Assembly: GCA_018857735.1 (NCBI GenBank)
Contig: JABMCL010000713.1
Coordinates: forward strand, 886,001 to 950,000
Source: Alviniconcha marisindica
Lineage: Eukaryota > Mollusca > Gastropoda > Provannidae
Length of the DNA stretch: 64,000 nt
Direction of reading: 5' to 3'
Shown here: positions 29,968 through 40,523 of the stretch, one piece after another
How positions within the stretch are numbered: the stretch's first letter is position 1
Layout: each line of letters begins with the position of its first letter
Translations under genes and position numbers: made by a program
The notes under the pieces: model-generated
Database searches by the model: none
Told to the model about the DNA's origin: nothing
What the model saw: only the letters and a program-made list of their open reading frames with translations

Positions 29968-32195
29968 ATTGCCAAGATTGGTTCTGCCATAGGTCTCCAA
30001 AAAAACTGCAGGGCTCCCATTAGCGAGTATTTTAAGGAGGTCCCTGGGACTCCCTGCTACAACTTTCAGAGGGCCCCTGGTCAGTTTTAAATGGTCAAGT
30101 CTAATATGAAACGGCAGCTGTGCTGAAGTATTCTGCTTTGCATATGATGTCCTTTGTCCTTTCTACAACTAGCTCGGTTCTGGGTTCAGTTCTGTCAGAC
30201 AATGTCACTTTTAGTTGTACACTTGCAGGTTTGTTGGCTTATTATAACTGTAATACAAATGGGTTTATTCAAATGCCTAATCTCATAGTTCTCCAAGTCA
30301 GTATTACTCTGGTGGTTGGCAGCCCTGCCAGTTCTATAGACGTGTTTTAGTAGCATCCATCTGTCAGTATTAAAAGGATTTTTAAGTAGCATAGTAAGAT
30401 AGCAAAACATGTGGCACTTTCAAACACAAGACCATTACAAAATATCTGTCTGAAATGATAATGCTCTGAATCTGTGAAACAGATCAAAACCAAACAGAGA
30501 ATGAGGGCAGCAACCTTGTAAATTGCAAATGGAGAACAGGGCAATACAAATAGCTAAGGTTGATTTCATAATTAAAGGCATGTGTCGTAGGTCTTAGTTG
30601 CCCCCCCTGATTACCACCGTACCACTTTTAACAGAATTTACTACAGAAACTCTATTGATCGTTTGAGACAGCTGGAAATTCACAACAAATTATCATCATG
30701 TTAGAAGCCTTCTTACTGACAGCTGTACACTGAGACAGATTTGTATTTAATCCTCTGCTTCTTTGAATGATTTCTTGTATATTTAATATCAAACCTTTTA
30801 GAAGCAGAAGACTGAAACGTCTCACAATGCAGAGTATATAATTTTATAAAGCATTGCCATGCCTTGGTTGTTACCTTGGTGTGTACTGGTGTATTTGTGC
30901 CTGACTGTAGATGTTGCAGTGCCCTGTGTAATCCTCTGTATCTCATGAAGTTTGGGAGAATGTGTTTATGTCACTTGTCAGCAAACAAAGTCAGCGTCAG
31001 GCAGCTGTTAGTTTTAGAGGGAAGATGTGGTGGGGCTAGTTTTCATAGGACCGCATTTTCAGTCAGTCAGGAACAGGTCTGGACTGAGGCAAAAAATCAA
31101 CAACCTGGCAAATTTTTAGTGCATCCCATGGGACCTTCTAGACTTAAGCTTAGTGCATCCTTTTCAGTTCTAGAGTGTAAAGGATGCACATTTGTGCATT
31201 AATGGGAGCCCTGAACTGTCAGCTAGCTATTTCTTTTGTTGGTGGTGCTCAAATGGCAGTGAGCACAGATAATTTAAGTTGACATTTTATTTTTTAATTT
31301 TTTATCAGGTTGCATTTCTTTCATAACCGTGCACAATATGAAACGGTGTCACCAATTAAGGCTGGGTTTGGAGGAGGGGTGCAGGAAAGTGGGGCTCGGT
31401 GTAAAGGCTAGGAGATGATGGACCACAAGGCCTGTCCTTAAACTTTAAAGCTGGTCTCACCAACAACAGCAAGCAGATGAGAGCTGGCAGAGGCTATGCT
31501 GCCCCAAAACTAGGGTGATGGTGTGTTGCAGGTTTGCTTCCCGGACAGATCCAGCAGGTACTACTTTACAGATAAGCCAGCCGGGGCCACACGGAGGCCA
31601 GAGACACTTTTGCTGCTCCTTGCCCCACTTGGGATGGACTAAGAACTTGAACATAGCTGTAGCCATGCAGTCAGGCTTAAACCTCAGGGCCTGCTGTGGG
31701 TCAGGTCAAAGTGTGAATGATTAGTCATGTGCAGACACGCACAGCTGACTTAATGCTTCACAAGTCATAACAGCGGCACAGTCTGGAAGCCACTAGGAGC
31801 TCAAAAACATCATGAAAGAGAACAAAGCACGAGCTAGCTTATGCAATACAATAAGCAGCTGTATTGATTAGAGATATAAGCAGCTGTATTGATTAGAGAT
31901 CGCTTTTCTGACACACACAGCATAAGCCATCTCACCTTCACTTCCTGTTTTTGTAATTACACAAAAAACACCAATAATACATTTTTCATACATCAAATAA
32001 TTCCAAGCTGTTCACATATTAAATCTGACGCATTGAAATCATATCAATACGCAATACGAATCAGGCAAGATAATCAGCGATCATTCGAGAAAGTACTGTA
32101 AAGACTTGCTGATGCAATGTATTCAAGGCAACAAAAGAAAAATAAGGGTGGAAGGGGGCTGTAGAAAGATGGAGACAGAGAAAGAGAGGGAGAGA
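29968..32195. other. intergenic, no gene recognised
   Basis: Sequence near 31205-31430 resembles 23340-23720. A 27-bp unit with AAGCAGCTGTATTGATTAG is doubled at about 31852-31900. A short C-tract lies at 30601. Open frames here are short and lack family features. Confidence 0.5.
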
Positions 32196-33030
32196 GCGGT
32201 GTGAGACTGACAGCGGTGTGAGACTGAGAGCGATGTGAGACTGAGAGTAGTGTGAGATTGAGAGCGGTGTGAGACTGAGAGCGGTGTGAGACTGAGAAAG
32301 AGGTGCGAGACTAAGAGCGGTGTGAGACTGAGAGCGGTGTGAGACTGAGAGCGGTGTGAGACTGAGAAAGAGGTGTGAGACTAAGAGCGGTGTGAGACAG
32401 AGAAAGAGGTGTGAGACTGAGAGCGGTGTGAGATTGAGAGCAACGTGAGACTGAGAGAGGTGTGAGATTGAGAGCAGTGTCAGACTGAGAGCAGTGTGAG
32501 ACTGAGAGAGGTGTGAGACTGAGAGCGGTGTGAGATTGAGAGCAGTGTCAGACTGAGAGCAGTGTGAGACTGAAGAGAGGTGTGAGATTGAGAGCGGTGT
32601 GAGACTGAGAGAGGTGTGAGACTGAGAGCGGTGTGAGATTGAGAGCAGTGTGAGACTGAGAGCAGTGTGAGACTGAGAGAGGTGTGAGATTGAGAGCGGT
32701 GTGAGACTGAGAGAGGTGTGAGACTGAGAGCGGTGTGAGATTGAGAGCATGTGAGACTGAGAGCAGTGTGAGACTGAGAGAGGTGTGAGACTGAGAGCGG
32801 TGTGAGACTGAGAGAGATGTGAGACTGAGAGAGGTGTGAGACTGAGAAAGCGGTGTGAGACAGAGCGGTGTGAGACTGAGAGAGATGTGAGACTGAGAAG
32901 GTGTGAGACTGAGAGCGGTGTGAGATTGAGAGAGGTGTGAGACTGAGACAGGTGTGAGACTGAGAGCGGTGTGAGATTGAGAGAGGTGTGAGACTGAGAC
33001 GGTGTGAGACTGAGAGCGGTATTTGAGATG
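32196..33030 (+). repeat. about 16-bp minisatellite, about 50 copies
   Basis: Variants of GTGTGAGACTGAGAGC with (G/A)GAG or GCG changes, strongly purine-rich on the plus strand. Long open frames on the minus strand encode only SQSHTALSLTPLS-type repeats and are by-products of the array. Confidence 0.96.
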
Positions 33031-33097
33031 GAGAGAGTGATTATGATGATGAAGACTGGTAGAGCATGAAAACATATATAATAGCATGCTCTCTGCA

Positions 33098-33122
33098 GAG
33101 AGGGGGGAGGAGGAGGAGGAGG

Positions 33123-33191
<69 letters not shown>
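33098..33191 (+). repeat. (GGA)n and (GA)n purine tract
   Basis: AGGAGGAGGAGGAAGAGG followed by about 30 GA units. It continues the purine-rich character of the block before it. Confidence 0.96.
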
Positions 33192-33195
<4 letters not shown>

Positions 33196-33596
33196 ATTCA
33201 CTGCCATTGTAATCACATCAAACAACAGCCCTGGACTTTGGTCAAGCACTCTGACTTTCATGCTGGCAGTGAAAAAAAGAATGTGCAGGATGGACAGATC
33301 AAAACGTAGAATCAGAGATTTTTTTAACCTTCCACAAAATCATGAACAAGCATGAAACATAAAATGATACATATCAGCTCTGTACACTTGTGACTGAAAA
33401 TATACAGCAGCTGTGGACACGGAAGGCAGCTAGAACCCGTAGAACTTCAATGCATTGTTAGAATGAGAAACACAGTGAAACTCTCCCAGTAAACATCCCT
33501 AAAAATGATTCCAAAGTGTTTTGATTATAGGCAGTTATGGTCATTACAGCCAGCATGCAGCCAAAATGAGGCTGGATTCAACTTCCCGCATCCAAT

Positions 33597-33960
33597 TTGG
33601 TTAATTTATTCCCAAGAAGGCCTGGATCATATTGTGTGAAACTGGCCCGGATCCATTCTGGATGGCCTGGTCAGGTTTTGGCCAAATGGATCTGGTTCAG
33701 AAGCAAGCCAGTGCGCAAGAATTATTGGGCCCAGTCCCGGCTGAATGCTGCTGGCCTGCTACCAGTTCCCTACTTTCAGACTCGGTTGCGTTCTTCCACA
33801 GAGAGCCCAGATGATATTGTGCAAAACCAGCCCGGATCCAGTTTGGTTCTAGCTGACTGTGTCAGGTTTGGGCCAAATGGATCCAGTCCGGAAGCAAGTC
33901 GGTGTGCAAGAATCATCTGGCGCGCTTCCAGCCAATGCTTCTGAGCAAGCTGATCCAGAT
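33597..33960 (+). repeat. diverged tandem duplication, about 185-bp unit
   Basis: Two copies share GAT(C/G)ATATTGTG, CCCGGATCCA, GCCAAATGGATC and AAGCAAG(C/T)C(A/G)GTG(C/T)GCAAG. GATCC-containing sequence recurs into 33970. Confidence 0.75.
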
Positions 33961-34018
33961 CCGATCTGGCATGTTTACTGGGTATAATGCATACATAGTG
34001 CACACTCAAAGGTCATCT

Positions 34019-34319
<301 letters not shown>

Positions 34320-34639
34320 TTCTTCTTTTTGGAACTGATCTTGTGCTAGTTTCCAGAACAAATGAACCCGGTCAAATTAGATGAGATCGCCGTGATGGGT
34401 GCAAAATGGGTCCAGCAGCAGCAACAAAAGGTTCCCGAATGAAGAGTTGAGTACAGGTTCTAGTAGCTTCCGACTCCAGCTCCACTGCCTGCTCTTTCGA
34501 TCAAGATCAGGACTGGAGTTCTTCACCAAGACTGAGAAAGGAAAGGAACTGTCGTCTTGGGCTGAGAAGGAAACCGTGTTTCCAACAAAATAACGGAAGT
34601 AATTGAAAAGATAATATTATCAGGCGTTAAGTCTGTTTT

Positions 34640-34670
34640 TACTTTCTTCTTCTTCTTCTTCTTCTTTTTT
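34640..34670 (+). repeat. (TTC)n tract
   Basis: A short TTC run, pyrimidine-rich on the plus strand. Confidence 0.9.
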
Positions 34671-34936
34671 TCTTTAAAAGAAGAACAACAAAAAATTATG
34701 CACAAAGTAGGCAATGAATAAATCACCAGAAAACTGATCAACAAGAGAGAGAAGAAAAAAAATCACTATACACAGTCACAGCCAGCCATCAGCAGAAAAC
34801 AAAATCACTGATCAGCATCAACTAATCTGATAATAAACACCTGTCCAACAGTAGCACCAAGAAAGTCTTTGGGCTGCTGAATAGTCAATGCTTGACTAGA
34901 AGAGATGCCAGAGGAGCGCAGGGGTGGTACGTGGCT

Positions 34937-34965
34937 GAGGTGGGGTGGGGTGGGGTGGGGTGGCA
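34937..34965 (+). repeat. (GGGGT)n tract
   Basis: GTGGGGTGGGGTGGGGTGGG, a G-rich pentanucleotide run. Confidence 0.93.
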
Positions 34966-35009
34966 GGGTGGGGAGGGGAGTACTGGAAGCGGGTGTTGTT
35001 CACGTAAGT

Positions 35010-35965
35010 GCTTTGATACACCATTTTAACCTTCTTCATGACAATGGACGCTGTATATCCACACCAGTTTACAGACACTGGGGGTGTTGACTTAGGACGT
35101 GCTTTGATACACCATTTTAACCTTCTTCATGACAATGGACGCTGGTGGGAAGCTATGGTATATCCACACCAGTTTACAGACATAGGAGGTGTTGACATCT
35201 ATAGGACGTGCTTTGATACACCATTTTAACCTTCTTCATCACAATGGACGCTGGTGGGAAGCTATGGTATATATCCACACCAGTTTACAGACACTGGAGG
35301 TGTTGACATAGGACATGCTTTGATACACCATTTTAACCTTCTTCATCACAATGGACACTGGTGGGAAGCTATGGTATATCCACACCAGTTTACAGACACT
35401 GGAGGTGTTGACATAGGACATGCTTTGATACACCATTTTAACCTTCTTCATCACAATGGACGCTGGTGGGAAGCTATGGTATATCCACACCAGTTCACAG
35501 ACACTGGAGGTGTTGACATAGGACATGCTTTGATACACCATTTTAACCTTCTTCATCACAGTGGAAACTGGTGGGAAGCTATGGTATATCCACACCAGTT
35601 TACAGACACTGGAGGCGTTGACATAGGACATGCTTTGATACACCATTTTAACCTTCTTCGTGACAATGGACACTGGTGAGAAGCCACTGATGTCCACTCC
35701 AGGTGGCAGAGGTGTTCACATAGGATGTATACACTGTTTTTAACCATGTTCATAACAATGAACACTGGTGGAAAGCTATGTATATATATATATATCCACA
35801 CCAGTTCACAGACATTGGAGGTGTTGGCATTGGATGTGCTTTGAAGCACCATTTTCAACCTTGTTCATAACGTGAACACTTTTGGGAAGGGAAGCCGTGG
35901 ATGTCCACACCAGTTTCCAGATGTTGGAGGTGTTCACACAGGTGGTGCTATGCCATTTTCATTCC
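35010..35965 (+). repeat. 105-bp tandem repeat, about 7 copies plus decayed ones
   Basis: CCATTTTAACCTTCTTCAT recurs near 35021, 35112, 35221, 35328, 35433, 35538 and 35643. The later units are exactly 105 bases apart. Diverged copies continue to 35965. Since 105 is divisible by three, 35-residue repeats appear in open frames on both strands; these are not genes. Confidence 0.95.
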
Positions 35966-37013
35966 TCTTTGTGACAAAATGAATGGTGGGAATAAGACAC
36001 CTATACAAAGACACCCATTAAATAGACCCTCGCCATAACTTACACAACTAACAACTCGAAAGCTAAACAAATGGCAATGCTGCTACTAGCACTGCGGTAC
36101 CAGTGTAAGACTATGAACAGTATGATTTGGCAGTGGAAGTAAAAATGACAAATTATGTTACACACACTTCATACTGTTACTCTACACATTTACAGATGTT
36201 TTTATTAATACTTGTCCACAAAACACACAGTAAAAAACAGCTAAAAGACAGACAAAAAAAAAAAACACCCAAGGCAAGAAGGACCCTCTAACTTTTGATA
36301 CAAACCCCCCAAATAATTAGCTACATGCACACAGGCTGGATAAATCTCTCTCCTTCATATTTTGGCAGTGATGTAACATTGAAAAAGGTGTGCCTGGATG
36401 CAGAATATGTAGTAGTAAAGCACTGCATTTTACAAAACTCCACAGCAGCTGAACAGCCTGTCACAGTGTCAGTTTAGCTTCGGCCATTAAGATGCAAATT
36501 GTTATGTCCAGCAGCACAAATTTATAAACACACCACAGAGCTTGACAAGGGAGGATCAAAATCACAACACAGAGTTTATCAACACCAACACTGACACCGT
36601 ATTGCACTTTGTGGTCAACAAGACTGCATTGTTTCAATGAAAGTCACAAAACAAGCAGTGCAAAACAAAAGAAAAAGAACACACACACACAAAAACAACA
36701 ACAACCATACACAGAAATATGTTCCTGCGTCCTGCTGCATGTTTCAAATGCCAAATGTAATGCAACTCAGTCCCCCTTTAAGTTGTTTTTTAAAGTTTCA
36801 CCGGGGGTCATGAAAATCCAAATAGTACAGTCTGGTATTTATTTAGAATTAGAATGAGTTAGAAAAAAAATAATAATCTAGCTTCCACCACATAGGAATC
36901 AAACAGTTCGCACACACGCAAAGAACAACACAAAACAAAAAACACACACACACACCAGAGATGATGTTCCTTTTGTTCCTCAGACCTCAAAGCTACTGTT
37001 CTCCTGTACATAA

Positions 37014-37016
<3 letters not shown>

Positions 37017-37078
<62 letters not shown>
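37017..37078 (+). repeat. (TA)n microsatellite
   Basis: About 29 TA units. Confidence 0.97.
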
Positions 37079-37082
<4 letters not shown>

Positions 37083-37264
37083 CAATGTCCCCTACCATTT
37101 TAGACATCTGCATACCAGCTTAATAATTTTGTACTGCATACAACTTAATGATTAAAACAACTTTACCTGTTTACAATAACTAAAGTGTGAAAAAAAAGTT
37201 CCATTGAGTGTATTACATTTAGATGACTTTGAGGCAACACGCATGTTTTTGGAAATGTGTGTGT

Positions 37265-37265
37265 G

Positions 37266-37347
<82 letters not shown>
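37265..37347 (+). repeat. (GA)n microsatellite
   Basis: About 40 GA units. Confidence 0.97.
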
Positions 37348-37350
<3 letters not shown>

Positions 37351-37968
37351 CCAGAAAAAACCCAAACTAGTCCATCACATATTATTAGAATTTATATCTC
37401 ATAAGGTGTATCTCATACTGCCCCCCCTGGCTTGAAACTAAAATAAAATGAATGACTTAAAGAGATGCTCATGATCCAGTTCAATAATTATGAACCTGTT
37501 TTGAGCACTGTTTCATTTCAGTCATGAATACAAATGTTCTGGAAGCAGGAAAATAAAGCAGACATGTATGTACACTGGAAAAAATATATCTGTAACTAAA
37601 CTGATTAAAAATGAATGCATAAATATCATCCAACACTTAATTTCTTTGACTATGTATGGTAAACAAAATGATCTGACAGGTCATATCACTGCTGTTACTG
37701 TCATCCTGTTAATTAATACTGAAATTGAAACAAACCTCTGTCAAGACCAGATGAAAATGTCATAGATTTACTGACATAGTATATCAAATTAATTAAGATG
37801 ATGCTGTTTGATGCTGACACTGTGACGGTGACACAGAATTTGAGGAAGTTGATGCTTTCAGTGACAAGACATTTGGTTGGCTAAATTTGTGTGTGTGTGT
37901 GTGTGTGTGGGGGGAAAGGGGGGGGGGGGGAACAAGTTCCCAGGAGGTGGGGTGTGAACTGTACCTGA

Positions 37969-38084
37969 CAATGCACTGTCACCACCAGAATGACTACTGC
38001 ATTAAGATGGGCAGCGATGAGAGCCATTTTCATGTTTCATTAACTGTGAGGAACAAAGTCACAAAGACAGTGCCCACAGCTCAC
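37969..38084 (-). mobile_element. decayed family A SINE body
   Basis: The reverse complement matches the body of the tRNA-headed SINE: AAAATGGCTCTCATCGCTGC, CCATCTTAATGCAGTAGTC and TTCTGGTGGTGACAGTG. Both the tRNA head and the 3' core are missing or unrecognisable. Confidence 0.75.
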
Positions 38085-39296
38085 ACATGACAAGACAAAA
38101 AAGAAATGCTTAATTTTATATAACTGATAAATGACGACTGCAGGAAACCTTTTTCCCCCTGCAAAGAATAATACTGACAGCAAAACTGAGGACAGTTAAA
38201 TCATGTTTTGCTGCAAATACTCCTTATCAATATTCCAAACTCCTGCGGTCTCATGCGTAACGAGACGAGATCTCTTTACTTGCCTGCCAACATTCGTGAG
38301 TGCTCAGCACTGAGAGTGAGAGTGCTTGTCGCATTTCAGTCTACCCCCTACTTTTGTATGTCATTGTGTGTGATGAACATGTTTTCTCTTTTTGCTTCTT
38401 TACTTTTTTCAAAATGAACACATACTGGACTACGGCAACAAGAGCAACACACACAATATTATAGTCCAACACTTATGTTCACAGTAAAACATGTCCTGAA
38501 CAAAAGCATCCAACTGAAATACTGCTCTGAATCCAACAGACCGTGGCTTTAGCCTTTCTCTGCTGACTGTGCCTTTCGTGAGGTCATCATTAACCACCCA
38601 TTTAAGGCTGGAGTTGAACACAACCGTGCATTGCACTATCCATGGCTGAACCACTCGCTACCATTGCACTGTACACACATACCTCTGAACACCAATTAGT
38701 CGCACACTGTCTGCAGTCTGAAAAATCAAGGAGCACAATCTGCGGGCACAACCTGGACTGAATCAAATCTCTGGACTTGATATCACAATCACATCACCAC
38801 TGAAGTTCCATCACCAGCATGGTCGCTATCATTGTCAAGCCTGTTTGTCGGCAGGTTGTGCTGTCCCAGGCGCTGCCGCTGAACATGCAGGAAGTGAAGC
38901 CAAACAAAAACAAAAATCACAAATCTCCCAACAGGTTAATGGACTGTTCATCTGAAGTGAACTGCTAAGGCAAGCACAACATTTTCAAATGGACGCGGCA
39001 ACAACAGCAAGCTAAAAATGAAAAATTGGAGCTTTGTCTTCAGAATGTTCAAAAAAACAACAACAAAAACCCATTCTGTCTTGGCGCAGCAACTCCAAAT
39101 GTCTCACACTCAGAAGGGAGCAGGGTAGACCATTCTGTTGTCAAACTGAGCAAAGTCACAGAACGTCTCCTCACAAGATGAACTACAAGTTACAACACAG
39201 CACCAAGATTGTCATCGAGACTCGAACAGAACACTTCTCTCATAAAAGAAACACGACGGAGGACACCATGATGATCTGAAGGTCGCGCCGCTCACT

Positions 39297-40523
39297 CTAC
39301 ATGCCAATGGTGCTGTTGTGCCGCGTTTTGCGAGCGCCAGGTTCGTCCTCGCCATCCGTCCCACCTCTTGTGGAATGGGACAGCGCCTCAGTCTTGTTGA
39401 AGTCGATCAAGGCATAGCCCGCCGATTCTGGCACTGACACCATGCTGGTCGGGGAGGTGGGGGTGTTGGGGCCGCCCCCTGGCCCCGCAGAGTCTGAAGA
39501 AACCTGGTTCAAATCCAGCTGGATGTAGTTGACACCAGTAGGCTTTTGCTGCCGCCCGGGGAAGCGGGGGCCACCGTTGGTCCCGTGCATTGTCAAGTTG
39601 GCGTAGTTGGGCATGGAGCCTGCCGTGCGGTCCACCATCAGGCCGCCCACTCCTGCATTGGTACCTCCTCCGCTGCTCACCCCCGTGGCGCTGCCGCCAG
39701 CTGCTTCAGTGTAACGGGCGAGGGGTGGCGAAGGCTCGTCCACGTTGACGTTAATGTAGGTGGGGCCTGTGCCCGATCCGTCAGGGTCCGCCAGAAAGAC
39801 GTCTGAGTCCCCTGCCTGGAGGACCAGGTCATCAGGGCCCAGCGCGCCGGACAGATCCGGTGGCATGGACAGGCGGTTGGCACCGTCAGCAGCACGCGGG
39901 AAGTTGTGCACAGCCCCCTGCCCGTCCTCGTCAAGCAGGTTCTCCATGGAGGAAGGAAGGTCAAGGACCGCATAGTTGACCTGAGCGCGCCCCCCTGGGC
40001 CCCCGCGTTGACCGGGCTGGTTCATGAAGGCGATGAGCGGGGCGGTCTCATCCAGCTGGAAGGCCCCAGTTGCCGACCTGGGGCCTCGCCCAGTGTTGAC
40101 GTACTGGTGACCGTTGTCCGTGTTGATGGTCCCGTTGATGTAGAGGTGCTGCTGGGAGGAGCTATTCACGAATCTCAGCTGCCGGGCGCTGGCGGGGCTT
40201 GATGATGACATAAAACCGTACTGTTCTGGCGGCTCAACCAGGGACGTCGGGCGGCTGTTGGGACGACTGGTGTGGCTGAAGATGCCGTGAGAGCCTCCAC
40301 CACTGCCGCTGCCCCCGCTGCTGGCTCTCAGGTGGTCTTCCTGGCCCGCCCTCTGGATGCTCTCCTGGACCATGTTGAACATGTCCTCCGCATGCCGGCA
40401 CTTGAAGGCATAGATGCCAGGACCAGTGGGGCAGCGCCGGCCGCTCTCAAAGGAAAAGAGCTCTGCATCAAATCCGTAACGCCTCAAGCACCTCAGTGGC
40501 CAGTGGATAGGCTCCTTCCCTTT
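39297..40523 (-). CDS. FRS2: FRS2-like exon 2 (PTB C-half, tyrosine-rich tail, stop)
   Basis: Residues 49-456 and TAG at 39299-39297. The acceptor on the minus strand is TTTGCCAG|AAAGGG. The upstream methionine reading MFLCQ belongs to the intron. The exon is clearly GC-richer than its AT-rich surroundings, which also explains several antisense open frames at 39546-40541. Gly/Ser/Pro-rich linkers separate the tyrosine motifs. Confidence 0.94.
   Translation of the reverse strand, partial: KGKEPIHWPLRCLRRYGFDAELFSFESGRRCPTGPGIYAFKCRHAEDMFNMVQESIQRAGQEDHLRASSGGSGSGGGSHGIFSHTSRPNSRPTSLVEPPEQYGFMSSSSPASARQLRFVNSSSQQHLYINGTINTDNGHQYVNTGRGPRSATGAFQLDETAPLIAFMNQPGQRGGPGGRAQVNYAVLDLPSSMENLLDEDGQGAVHNFPRAADGANRLSMPPDLSGALGPDDLVLQAGDSDVFLADPDGSGTGPTYINVNVDEPSPPLARYTEAAGGSATGVSSGGGTNAGVGGLMVDRTAGSMPNYANLTMHGTNGGPRFPGRQQKPTGVNYIQLDLNQVSSDSAGPGGGPNTPTSPTSMVSVPESAGYALIDFNKTEALSHSTRGGTDGEDEPGARKTRHNSTIGM

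Larger units (their letters stand above)
35966..39296 (-). other. probable 3'UTR / downstream region of FRS2-like gene
   Basis: This lies downstream of the FRS2-like stop on its own strand. It holds (TA)n (37017-37078), (GA)n (37265-37347), a short (GT)n/G-tract near 37886-37930 and a decayed SINE at 37969-38084. TTTATT at about 36838 is a possible minus-strand poly(A) signal, but the true end is unknown. Confidence 0.4.

Noticed and set aside
32061..33261. 229- and 237-codon open frames on the minus strand (SLSHTALSLTPLS repeats)
   Set aside because: Pure translation of the 16-bp minisatellite and GA tract. Several frames are open at once, as expected from a repeat without stop codons.
35239..35697. 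152- and 141-codon open frames on opposite strands
   Set aside because: Both come from the 105-bp tandem repeat (35 codons per unit) and overlap each other.
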